From contig BFEA01000465.1 of assembly GCA_003427395.1 (NCBI GenBank), positions 606,134-627,720 on the forward strand: a stretch of 21,587 bases of DNA. The letters run 5' to 3'. Below, piece after piece: positions 1 to 8,306 of this stretch. The position numbers were made by a program, and so were the translations under genes. Numbering within the stretch: position 1 is the first letter of the stretch; each line of letters starts with the position of its first letter. Source of the DNA: Chara braunii (taxonomy: Eukaryota; Streptophyta; Charophyceae; Charales; Characeae). Under the pieces are notes generated by a model. It did no database searches. It worked only from the letters and a program-made list of their open reading frames with translations, and was not told the DNA's origin.

Positions 1-22
1 CCCACACACACACACACACACA
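1..22. repeat. (CA)n microsatellite at the window edge
   Basis: Perfect CA dinucleotide repeat after a short C run. It is cut by the window start, so its true length is unknown. Confidence 0.95.
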
Positions 23-41
23 GAGCTATGTCAGACTGCTG

Positions 42-275
42 TCTTCCCTCGAACATAATGCATATGTGTTGTATTCGAGTTCCCAAAAAATTCAAAAAAT
101 TTGAATAGCGCGCAAGTGTTTTATTGGAAAAAATGACGTATGTTCGAATAGCACACATATGCTTTGTATTCAAATAGACAGCAACCTATGCATGCTATTC
201 GCATGCTATTCGAGTAGTACCCAACCTATGCCTTGTATTCGTTTACAACGTATGTGAGTTGTATTCGAGGGAAGA
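42..275. mobile_element. Foldback/MITE-like element rich in ATTCGA words
   Basis: The ends form a perfect 12-bp inverted repeat: TCTTCCCTCGAA at 42-53 and its complement at 264-275. The interior repeats short variants of TTGTATTCGAG, TGTTCGAATAG and GCTATTCG in both orientations, so most of it could fold on itself. There is no coding potential. It is probably a small non-autonomous DNA element or degenerate foldback. The family is not recognised and no clear target-site duplication was seen. Confidence 0.5.
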
Positions 276-368
276 GGGAGAGGGGTGGTTGCTCAGACTT
301 ACCGCCGCCATTCTCGTCAGGGGTTTGGACCGACCGACAGTGTGCTGGGATTGCAGGGTCGGCGTGAG

Positions 369-528
369 TTAAACCACCAGTACTTGGCCCAGCTATCGGC
401 CGTGGACAAAAAATAAGAGTAAAAACGTTTCTAGTTGGATGAATTTGGGCGCTCCTGTAGTGGCCCGTACGTTTCCTAAAATCGTGTAGCGTTAACGGGC
501 ACGACTTTAGGAAGTACCGGTGGTTTAA
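369..528. mobile_element. MITE with TTAAACCACCAGTACTT termini
   Basis: A 17-bp terminal inverted repeat with one mismatch occupies 369-385 and 512-528. An internal hairpin at about 475-511 pairs CCTAAA/TTTAGG and TCGTG/CACGA arms. The terminal word (G)GTACTGGTGGTTTAA recurs at about 4924, 11686, 11729 and 11867, so this is a repeat family in this genome. It is non-coding. No convincing target-site duplication was found. Confidence 0.55.
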
Positions 529-1388
529 GTCTATACCACTTCTCTCAGCGGTAGCGTGGTAAAAAAGTGGTTACCCCTCAGTGAAATGCATCCTGGGCCG
601 ACTGTACAGGGTTGAACGGTTGGCGTTCAATCCAATCCTCTTTGCTAGTGGGACCTCGCCCCTGATGAGTTGGTGAAAGTGCAATGAAGTTGAATGAACC
701 AGTCTGCCACAGTCATGCCTTTCTTTTTTTTTGCCGGAATTGTGTATAGGGAACATAAAAAAGTTAAAAAAAACACAAACATTTGCATGGGTTCGTTTCC
801 TTTGTTGTTTTCTTGCTTAACTCCTCCCCTCCGGATGGGTCCAGTGCCTCACCCAAGTGGCATTATGCTCCCCCTAATGCTTCTTCTTCCAGAATGTAAC
901 TGGCATCCAGGCATCCAGGTACATGACGTCGTGTACTGACTCCTGACATTTGCACAGTCATCCCTTTGAAATCATTCTCAAAGAGGCATTATGGCAAATA
1001 AGGTAACGGTACGAAAAAAAAAAAAAAAAAAAAAAAAAGGAGACACTGAAAAAGGCAACCCTTCTTTTTTCGTTTTTCTTCCAATAGTTGTGGTGGTCTT
1101 GCTATTGCAAAAAGAAAAACCATGACAAGTGAAAACGCGAAGCAGGTGCCAGTGATTCCAGACAGTGCTCGTCCAAATCCTTCTTTCTCTTTGAAGCAGG
1201 ACTCCTTTCCTCAGAGCATACTCACTTTTTTTTTTTTTTTTTCTCATTTAATTTTTTTCCCCCCGCCCCCCCCGCCCCCCCTCCTTTCAAATATTCCAAA
1301 ATGTGAAGTAGAAACCGAGGACCCTACTCGCAATCCAGGGGTTGTTGAGAGTGTATCTCTCCTCAAGTCTAACGTGAATTATAGTTAT
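529..1388. other. Unassigned stretch with poly(A) and poly(T)/poly(C) runs
   Basis: No supportable gene. It holds a 25-nt poly(A) at 1014-1038, a T run followed by a C-rich run at about 1227-1280, and otherwise unique sequence. The open frames here are short and largely built from homopolymers. Confidence 0.6.
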
Positions 1389-1559
1389 GGGCCTCACTCC
1401 ACTACTCACCACATGCACAAAAGACAAAACATATGGCCCCACTACTCACCACATGCACAAAAGACAAAAAATATGGCCATGTATCTTCCCATGTTCTGGC
1501 GGAAGATTCATTCTCATCACTTCGCACATTTGGTGAGTAGTGGAGTGAGGCAGAGGCCC
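1389..1559. mobile_element. MITE family copy 1 (GGGCCTCACTCCACTACTC ends)
   Basis: Begins GGGCCTCACTCCACTACTCACC and ends with the complementary sequence at about 1530-1559, the right end carrying a few extra bases. When reverse-complemented, the element at 20984-21105 aligns along its length. Shared internal words include ATGCACAAAAGACAAAA, ATGTATCTT/CCATGTTCT and GGAAGATTCA. This copy has an internal 40-bp tandem duplication (1399-1438 and 1439-1478, one difference). It is non-coding. Target-site duplication is unclear for this copy, but the other copy shows flanking TTA, which suggests a PIF/Harbinger-type element. Confidence 0.75.
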
Positions 1560-1789
1560 TCTGTTACATAAACGTATTTCCAGTGGGTTAGGCCCTTAGG
1601 AGCCTACTGTGGGTACTGCCCTTTTTTGTTGTTGTGGGTAGTGTCCTACGGAGCAGGCTGATCAGGGAGATCTCATCTTTCTCTGTGAAAAAAAAAAGAC
1701 TGCAGCAGGGAGGCAGCATGCAACGAACATTCGGGGAGAGCGTGACGAGACGTAACCAATTTGAACAAATTTCCGTCTTGTTTCTGCAT

Positions 1790-1828
<39 letters not shown>

Positions 1829-2335
1829 TTTTGAGGTTTCTGCATTTTCTACCTTCCATTGAATAATGCTTCGTGCACCCCCTTTTCTTTCAGAAGAGAA
1901 GGGGGTCCCCACTGCGATGTAATCATGGGATTTCAGGGAGATAATTTAGCAAGGCCTACATTCCAATGACCCTTATGGGGGCGAGGGGGGGAAGGGGGGG
2001 GGGATCGAGAGGGACGTGGACAAAGACAGTCTACATCGTTGAAGACTCTCCCTAAGGGTGCTACGAACGGCCATAATGTCCGATCCGGAGACGTCTCCCC
2101 GGGCGTCTCCGGGAGACAGTCAGGGGGGAATTCTCCGGGATCCCGGACACCAGCTTTTTGGTCAAAAAAAAAAAAGGAAAAAAAATATATATTTATTATT
2201 TATATCGGGGGGGGGTCTGCATACCACTAGGGGAACCCACCCCAAAAAATTCAGGCCATTCTGAGCAACAATGAAAGAAAATGGTAAGAAGGAGGGGAGG
2301 GTTGGGGGTTAGGGGAGGGCCCACTGCTACACACG
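1560..2335. other. Non-coding stretch with (ATTT)n and GC-rich hairpin
   Basis: Contains an (ATTT)n microsatellite at about 1789-1832, a G-rich run near 1984-2003, and an imperfect GC-rich foldback at about 2078-2147 with GTCCG/CGGAC outer arms and TCCGGAGA/TCTCCGGGA inner arms. No gene was recognised. Confidence 0.55.
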
Positions 2336-2669
2336 AGGAGGAGGAGGAGGAGGAGGAGGAGGAAGAAGAAGAAGAGGAGGAGGAGGAGGAGGAGGAGAAG
2401 GAGGAGGACGACAAGGAGGAGGAGGAGGAAGAAGAAGAGGATCAGGAAGCTGAGGAAGAGGAGGAGGGGGCACAGGCTATGGAGGAAGAGGAAGAGGAGG
2501 AACAAGAAGAGGAGGAGGAGGAGGAAGAAGAGGAGGAGGAGGAGGAGGAGGAAGAAGAGGGGGAGGAGGAGGAGGAAGAGGAGGAAGAGGGGAGGAGGAG
2601 GAACAGGCCGTGGCGATGGAGGACGCCGAGGAGGAGGAGGAAAAGAAGAACAGCAGGGGGAGGAGGAGG
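2336..2669. repeat. Long purine (GAG/GAA)n tract
   Basis: About 330 bp of almost pure purine triplet repeat on the plus strand. In one frame it reads as polyglutamate and on the other strand as poly-Leu/Ser, so every open frame across it is a by-product of the repeat. The strand asymmetry could allow triplex (H-DNA) formation. I do not call a gene. Confidence 0.9.
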
Positions 2670-2873
2670 AGGAGGGTGTCTTCTTTTTTTTCACCGCAAT
2701 CTTTGATGATTTTTTTTTTTTTTTGATAAATTCAAATTGACTGAAAACTTACAAGGGTTTGGACAGAGGGCACATTTTTTACACTGCCATCTTTGGCGAT
2801 TTTTAGTTTTTTTTTTTTCTTGCTTTCTACCTATCAAAATGCCGCAAAAACATTATGGGTATATGCCTTACCT

Positions 2874-3518
2874 GGGGTCTGGTCCCACCTAACGTTGTTG
2901 AGTTTAGAAAACTCAACGGTGTGACGCCATTTTGACATTAATAAATTCAAAACAAGAAATAAAAAAACTGAAAAAAACGCTAGAAACAGCTTTTCTCCTT
3001 ATTTTTGATAACGTAACTCGGAGAAATGAAACATGTCTGGAACAGTCGGAGTGAAAGTCTCCGTGAAAAAGGGATACTCCCCCTGGTGAGGGGACGGGAG
3101 GTCACCATTTGTAAAATGGACAGGGACGACGTGGATGGCCAAATGCATTCATTGCCCAAAGAAGGAAACGAGTTTGATGCCAGACAGCCACACACAGCTG
3201 TCAGAGTTCCTCCGTTTCAGGATGCAATGAGGTCTTAAAAAACAAAAAAAAGGAAAGGCACTGCCGTTGAGAAATGTACCCTACCCTCTGTAGGGTAGTT
3301 TTCTCAATGGAAAATGGCTTCCCGCCCAAACCAAAAGGGCCAACGCATACTACAAAACGGATTTCACGTCAAAGAAAAATTCTACAAAATGACTAAATCT
3401 AATAGGTTATTCTCCTGTATTTTGGTACCGTTAGATCGCAATACATCAACGGCAGAGATCCACATGATAGAAAGCTCAGCGTTGAGAAAACTCGACGCTG
3501 TAGGTGGGACCAGACCCC
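2874..3518. mobile_element. 645-bp non-autonomous DNA element with 18-bp perfect TIRs
   Basis: A perfect 18-bp terminal inverted repeat, GGGGTCTGGTCCCACCTA, lies at 2874-2891 and 3501-3518. Just inside each end is a small hairpin: GTTGAGTTT/AAACTCAAC at 2897-2917 on the left, and CAGCGTTGAG/CTCGACGCTG around an AAAA loop at about 3478-3501 on the right. A third hairpin is at about 3267-3307 (ACCCTAC/GTAGGGT core). It has no transposase-like ORF and no obvious target-site duplication. Superfamily is unknown. Confidence 0.65.
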
Positions 3519-3804
3519 TGCAGAAGAATCCACAGAAAAAAATTCAAAAGAAAAAAAATATATATATATATATATATATATATCGTCACAAACAGAACTG
3601 CCCGGTAAAACCGTAGGCAGAGAGAGAGAAGAGGACAACAAACAAGGGGCTGTGATATATACATATAGACATTTTTATGTAGGTTCGGACAGAGGGCTCC
3701 AGTCGGACACTTAGCCCAGTTGTAAGGGCGGACATCCCGGATGGTCAGGGGGGTCCCGGATGTCCGATCAGGTAACATAGCCATCAAGTGTTTCTTTCTT
3801 TCTT

Positions 3805-3858
<54 letters not shown>

Positions 3859-3903
3859 TGTGTGTGTGCGTGTGTAAATGGAACCAGAGGCCCGTACTAG
3901 AGG

Positions 3904-3942
<39 letters not shown>

Positions 3943-4055
3943 CCTCACCCCCCAGCAGCGCGTGTAGAGAAATGGTGTAGTTTGATTTTGTTTTTGTTTT
4001 TCTGTTTTTTGTTTTCAGAAAAGAGTTTCTTCGAATTATCTTGCCATACATTCCT
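3519..4055. repeat. Compound microsatellite block and GC hairpin
   Basis: Contains (TA)n at 3558-3583, a hairpin at about 3730-3767 (CGGACATCC/GGATGTCCG arms), (CTTT)n running into a long T run at about 3791-3845, (GT)n at 3846-3875, and (CT)n at 3906-3937. Open frames on both strands here are repeat artefacts. Confidence 0.85.
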
Positions 4056-4687
4056 GGAGGGAGATCCCACTACCGATGTATGTGGAGTAGGGGATAGGGC
4101 GCATGACCCTTCGGCGCCGTTGATGAGAACGGTGATCAGTGTTGTTGTTTTTCTTGGTTTTCGGCGTGCGGAAACATATGACTTTTCAGGGGCTCCCATT
4201 GGGTGGCATTTCTTTTGCCTTTGTTGTGGTGCCCCTCTGGGGGTCATGAACGTGCGTGAAAATCATACCAACTTTTTTTGGTTGGATTTTCACGCACCTT
4301 CCACTTACGTTTGCGTCGATGCGCATGCGTTCAAAAGAGGCTGAACATAAATGTCCCCCTTTTCTCATCATGAAGGGATGTCAGCTGATGTAAGAGTCTT
4401 CCACAACTTGTCTGTCATTCCAAGCCTCTTGTTGGGGAACGTTAGCAAATGTGTGTTGGCCTCACATGGTCCATGAACCGTCCACATGCACAACATACCA
4501 GAAGATCCACAACCTGACAGCTGACCGCAGTTCGCGGCGGGTGAACAACATTGCGTTGTCAGAATTGCGGCATTTTGTTTTTTTTTCAACATTTATCGCG
4601 GAGTAAAGGATGCCACACGGATATCGCCCGCACGTCCCGCAACTGTCACACACTACTCCACATACATCGTTAGTGGGATCTCCCTCC
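4056..4687. mobile_element. 632-bp segment bounded by a 35-bp inverted repeat
   Basis: The sequence at 4056-4090 (GGAGGGAGATCCCACTA then GATGTATGTGGAGTAG) reappears inverted at 4653-4687 with one mismatch. The interior carries a nearly perfect hairpin at 4252-4297 with GTGCGTGAAAATC/GATTTTCACGCAC arms and a T-rich loop. No transposase was seen. It may be a non-autonomous DNA element or two independent copies of one repeat in opposite orientation. Target-site duplication was not identified. Confidence 0.5.
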
Positions 4688-5811
4688 TGTTCAACATTCC
4701 TTTTTTTTTTTTTTTTTTTTTTTTGGAAAACAACCCGATCGGATGCTTCCTGTTCAAAGTATGCTAAGAAAAACGATGTTGCTTTAGCAAAGATGCTAGA
4801 AGTCTTTGTTTTTTGCTTTTTTTCCCCTCATTTTTTTCAATTCCATGTTGTACTACCGGTAGCCTTAGGTTCGGCATGGTTCGGCCTACCGGTCTCCGGA
4901 GGGTCGGAAAAAAAGTAGCTCCAGGTACTGGTGGTTTAAGGGAAGCCCTCATGGGAGTACGCCCTGAGGTGGCTCGAGTACATTTCTCTTACTTGTTGTC
5001 GGGCCTTTTCTACTACCTTTGTAGGGGAGATGCAAGGAGCTTCACGCCTGGGTGTCGTGAAGCTCTCTTCACTTGATCTACTTTCAATAGGGGAGATGTA
5101 AGAGGAGCTTCACGCCACACCTAGCCAACCAACAGCTTGACGTGCAGGGTCTGTGCAGCGGATCTGCCTACGTGGAAGATCCCGCTGGTCGTGATGAGAA
5201 AGGAGAGGTGGAGATGGTGATGGAGACGACGGCTGTCAAGCAGGAGGAGACACCACACACACACACCTCGAACTCACACGGTAGACTAGCCTCACACTCG
5301 CACTGTAGACAAGATACACAATGCAGAATGAAACAAATGACAGACTGCAGCTGGGGTCTACCCCCAGCCGATTGACTGGATTGGACTGGGCTGGTAGCAA
5401 GACCGGTAGCGGCCGAAACAATAAATGGGCTGTGAGATCAGGCCGACGGCCCGGTCCCACAGGCGGAATAATCGGGAGGAAAAGCAGTCGCCCGACTATA
5501 TGCCAGGCAAGTTGAGTCCCGCTGCAGTCTGAGTGAGACACCGTCAGCAAAGGATGGCATGCAGCCATGTTTTTGTGTCTCACGAGTCATGACACCCATC
5601 TGCAAAAGCAAAAGCAACAATTGAAACACAAATGCGAGCATCTGCGAGGAGTGAAAGTGCCCCCTCCCTGTGGCACAGAATGAGTGAATTTTGGTCTGTT
5701 CTCAGGTGTCGACTGGCCCTTTGTATTTGTTTACACTTGATCCAACCACCAGTACCATGGAACCAACGTCATCGAACCCCGGAAGAACTACCAACCCTGG
5801 CATGTCACTAC
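4688..5811. other. Unassigned stretch with poly(T) and a stem-loop
   Basis: Contains a 24-nt T run at 4701-4724, a perfect 10-bp hairpin at 5037-5065 (GAGCTTCACG/CGTGAAGCTC), and a direct repeat of GGGGAGATG plus GAGCTTCACGCC at about 5023 and 5091. The word GGTACTGGTGGTTTAAG near 4924 matches the MITE terminus at 369-528. Short open frames between 5142 and 5640 have no recognisable motif. Confidence 0.5.
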
Positions 5812-5906
5812 CTTCTTCACCTGAACAAAACGTACGGTCAGTATCTAGACTGAAATGCGGCCCAAATTCAGCTATAATGAACGTACGGTTTGCTCAGGCG
5901 AAGAAG
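5812..5906. mobile_element. 95-bp foldback element
   Basis: A 25-bp inverted repeat with three mismatches: 5812-5836 starts CTTCTTCACCTGAACAAAA, and 5882-5906 is its complement. Both arms end in CGTACG next to a central spacer of about 45 bp. Non-coding. Small MITE or foldback of unknown family. Confidence 0.5.
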
Positions 5907-6055
5907 ATTGCCTGAAATGCCAGGTCTGCCAAATCACACACTTTTTCATCCCGTAATTTGTTTGCCGACTGGATCGCATTTTTTTCATTTTGCGATTTGT
6001 TTGCCTAATGCAGCCGAATCGAGGATGTCTCAACAGCCTCCTTTTATCAGCCTCG

Positions 6056-6135
6056 GAAAGCCTCCGTGCACGCACGGATTTGAACCGCCGACCTCAGCCT
6101 CAACACCCAACTTTCTTAACCCCTACAGCCATGCT
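6056..6135 (-). mobile_element. tRNA-derived SINE or tRNA relic, copy A
   Basis: Read on the minus strand, 6086-6076 is GGTTCAAATCC, a good RNA polymerase III B box. About 35 nt upstream is a degenerate A-box-like segment (GGCTGTAGGGGTTAAG). The region around the B box matches the element at 12733-12806: GAGGTCG(G/C)CGGTTC and TGCACGGAGG are shared. Repetition of this module outside a good cloverleaf suggests a tRNA-derived SINE family rather than a working tRNA. Anticodon cannot be assigned. Confidence 0.5.
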
Positions 6136-6149
6136 AGGTTGCACGCTTG

Positions 6150-6236
6150 GCCGCGGCTGGGGGGGGGAAATCGGCCGCGGCCTCGTCCGATGGCCGAATC
6201 GGCCTGGTTCGGCCACAGCCGACCAGCCGAGTTTGG
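6150..6236. repeat. CGGCCG-rich palindromic DNA, block 1
   Basis: A GC-rich stretch built of overlapping GGCCG/CGGCC words (EagI-like palindromes). A related block lies at about 6796-6905. The open frames across it are compositional. It may be an end of a repetitive element. Confidence 0.5.
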
Positions 6237-6278
6237 TGCAGGAATTTTTTTTTTCTAACGCATGAAAAAAATATATAT

Positions 6279-6319
6279 ATATGGGCGTGTAGGGCTCAAA
6301 AAACCCTGCACGCCCATAT
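6279..6319. repeat. 16-bp hairpin followed by a T run
   Basis: ATATGGGCGTGTAGGG at 6279-6294 pairs with 6304-6319 with one G-U wobble, around a loop of 9 nt, and seven T follow. It resembles a bacterial terminator, but in this eukaryotic repeat context it is more likely a tiny foldback. Confidence 0.6.
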
Positions 6320-6356
6320 TTTTTTGGGGGGCATTGTTGTTTCCTATTGCATAACA

Positions 6357-6413
6357 AAAAAAAAAAAAACAGAGAAAAGAAAAAGAAAAAGAAAAAAACG
6401 CTTCGGAACCCCG

Positions 6414-6468
<55 letters not shown>

Positions 6469-6795
6469 GCCGTCCCTTTTTTAATATATAAATAAATAAA
6501 TAAATGAAATAAATAAATAAATCAGCCATGTGGGCGGGAGTGCGGTGGCCTGTGGGTAAATCCCCGTTGAACAAGCAGTCACGCTGGACGGGAGCAGAGG
6601 GAGGGAGAACTCAGTGTGTGTGCCGAATGCCTGAGTGTGGTGTGTTCACCCTTGGTGTGGCGAATGCCTGAGTGTGTTGTTGTGTGTGGATGGATGTGAG
6701 TCGAAGGACACTACAGCCGTGCGGGAGTGGGGTGGATGGCACGACCCACACGGATCCACTTTTGTGCACTGTGCCATGGCTGCAATGTTACCCCC
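6357..6795. repeat. Poly(A), (GT)n and (AAAT)n tracts plus short direct repeat
   Basis: Contains an A run at about 6357-6369, (GT)n at 6421-6466, and an (AAAT)n-like tract at about 6488-6522. CGAATGCCTGAGTGTG is repeated directly at about 6623 and 6660. No gene was seen. Confidence 0.75.
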
Positions 6796-6905
6796 TGGCC
6801 GCAGCCGAGTTCGGCCGTGGCCGAGGCCGTCGGCCGTGGCCGGGCCCCCCCCGTCCGCGGCCGAACGCGGCCGATAATTTCAGCCGAGGCCGCGGCCGAT
6901 CAGGG
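6796..6905. repeat. CGGCCG-rich palindromic DNA, block 2
   Basis: Same composition as block 1 at 6150-6236: GGCCG(C/T)GGCCG words in both orientations, able to form extended snap-back structures. No convincing protein. Confidence 0.5.
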
Positions 6906-7058
6906 AGGGGATTTGGGGGGCGGGGAATGGGTTTCGAGTCAGGGAGGGTCCCCCTACCTCCTCGCAAAAAAAAAAAACATAAAAACTTTGAAAATGGGGG
7001 GGTGGATTTCGAAGACTACCAAAAAAAATTAGATGAATAGAAAAGAAAAAAAAAAAAT

Positions 7059-7077
7059 TCATTGATTGATTGATTGG

Positions 7078-7116
<39 letters not shown>

Positions 7117-7130
7117 GTGGGGGAGGGGTC
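7059..7130. repeat. (ATTG)n tract joined to GGGGGAGGGGTC
   Basis: A GATT/ATTG repeat of about 55 bp ends in GGTGGGGGAGGGGTC. The same junction, a GATT repeat then CTGGGGGAGGGGTC, occurs at about 8553-8580. Read on the minus strand this is GACCCCTCCCCC followed by a (CAAT)n tail, which would suit the 3' end of a retroposon with a simple-repeat tail. The family is not identified. Confidence 0.5.
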
Positions 7131-7152
7131 CTCCCTCCACTCCACGGCGCGC

Positions 7153-7153
7153 N

Positions 7154-7210
<57 letters not shown>
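7153..7210. repeat. (CT)n microsatellite with an ambiguous base at its edge
   Basis: Pure CT repeat. Base 7153 is an N, probably an unresolved base at the repeat boundary, so the length may be an assembly estimate. Confidence 0.9.
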
Positions 7211-7214
<4 letters not shown>

Positions 7215-7450
7215 GTGATCCTCTTCCTCCATCGCTGGGAGTACGACTTCACGGGTAGTGGAGCACTTCGTGTTGGTTTTTGGCTGATCGATCTTCGTAC
7301 TGGAAATTTGAAAGGATGAGCACCGCGTCATCATCCACGGCTGGACTGGTAATTAGTTCCTCTTCCTATGACCACTCAAAACCCTGAGGATCCACTCATT
7401 CTACCCTATCTCCCCCCATTATTTTTCTTCCCCTTTCAGAACGCTAACTC

Positions 7451-7521
7451 GAGGATACATACTCCCCCTGATGAGCCGATCCGATGGATATCGGCGAAAA
7501 GATCTTTGGGAAATTTCCATC
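7451..7521 (+). ncRNA. Candidate type I hammerhead ribozyme
   Basis: Core boxes are in the right order and spacing. CTGATGA lies at 7468-7474. A perfect 6-bp stem II follows (GCCGAT 7475-7480 with ATCGGC 7490-7495, 9-nt loop). Then GAA comes at 7496-7498. The next bases AA-GATC-TT (7499-7506) form a 2-bp stem III with a self-complementary GATC loop, and position 7507 (T) would be the cleavage nucleotide. CCC (7465-7467) and GGG (7508-7510) then start stem I, with a weaker outer pairing of GAGGA (7451-7455) to TCCATC (7516-7521). Very short stem III with a palindromic loop is known from hammerheads of retroelements. Weak points are the 3-bp inner stem I and a UUU cleavage triplet. It may be a relic. 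No host element was recognised around it. Confidence 0.45.
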
Positions 7522-7770
7522 AGATCCTTCTTTGTTGCGTCGGCAATCTTGAGCCGCTTGGCCGAAACGGGGTTCCTTTTTTTCACTTTTCCTCGCCCAC
7601 GTAATGATGCATGACTTTTTAACCATGACGCGTTTGTATTCGTGTTTGTATTTGTTTTTGTATTTGCCTGATTGGATGGGATACCTTGTTCTGTCTGGGG
7701 CGTGATCGTTTTGCCTTGAGAATGGGTAGGATCTGTTGACGACCTTCACTCCGAAGTAATCATCCAAGGC

Positions 7771-7947
7771 ATGGAGTCGCACTTCTTCGAGTTCTGCATC
7801 ATTGCGATACTCGCGCTGTTTTTAGCCTACTTGGCCTTTGTTTCAACGATAAACGCCCCCCGCCGCCACTATATCTGCTGCTGCAATTTCCCTCTCGCCA
7901 CCAACATCTCCACTGCGCAGTCAATGCTGAGGAAGTGCCAAGCTTGA
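7771..7947 (+). CDS. Hypothetical 58-residue protein with one hydrophobic segment
   Basis: ATG at 7771 to TGA at 7945-7947. An N-terminal hydrophobic helix (roughly residues 6-27, CIIAILALFLAYLAFV core) is followed by a Cys-rich, basic tail (RRHYICCC). Third codon positions are strongly G/C, which favours real coding. It lies 31 bp upstream of the ATG of the next ORF (7978), so the two may be related parts of one decayed gene or a repeat. No family was recognised. The minus strand is also partly open here (a frame reading ELEEVRLHALDDYFGVKV), so strand assignment is uncertain. Confidence 0.3.
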   Translation: MESHFFEFCIIAILALFLAYLAFVSTINAPRRHYICCCNFPLATNISTAQSMLRKCQA

Positions 7948-7977
7948 GTTCGAATCTTCTCCTCAAAATCGCAGCCA

Positions 7978-8306
7978 TGGATTCTTTCCGATTGTTACTC
8001 CGTGCTTTGTTTTTTTCGGGCCTGGTTTTAGTCATTGCACTATGCGCACCTGTAATCCATGATGCGTTCAATTCGTACCGGCCCCCTGCTACTCCGCAAT
8101 TCTGTCCTGCCTCCGACTGCTCCCCTCCTCGTCCTCAGTCGATGTCCCGTCTTTTCACCTACCTCATCTACGCCACGTCCCTCGCCTATGTCGTATGCGC
8201 TCTATCCCTGCACCTCTTGGTCATATGTAGAATGCTCCCACCTGTAAGAACCATGTATGATGCTGGTGTATCTTTCTTCTTCGGTACACATGGTTATAGA
8301 GATTAG
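7978..8306 (+). CDS. Hypothetical small protein with two hydrophobic segments
   Basis: From the ATG at 7978 this is 109 codons ending in TAG at 8304-8306. The frame is open further upstream, but this ATG sits just before the first hydrophobic segment. Two membrane-like helices (about residues 5-23 and 57-79) flank a Pro/Ser/Cys-rich loop, and the tail is short and mildly basic. Codon use is pyrimidine-rich and coding-like. I do not recognise the family. It could be an exon of a larger gene: no promoter, splice or poly(A) signals were established. Confidence 0.3.

Noticed and set aside
664-690. Another hammerhead (CTGATGA followed by GAAA)
   Set aside because: Only GTTGGT lies between the boxes, too short for a stem II, and no stem III follows.
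2251-2706. Long ORFs encoding polyglutamate (plus) or poly-Leu/Ser (minus)
   Set aside because: They are translations of the (GAG/GAA)n microsatellite, open in several frames on both strands, without unique sequence.
4686-4761. Target-site duplication around the poly(T) at 4701-4724
   Set aside because: TCCTGTTCAA flanks the region, but the left copy is separated from the T run by extra bases and the right copy by 27 bp, so the structure is not clean.
6279-6326. Rho-independent terminator
   Set aside because: Stem plus T run looks right, but the setting is eukaryotic repeat DNA without an upstream gene.
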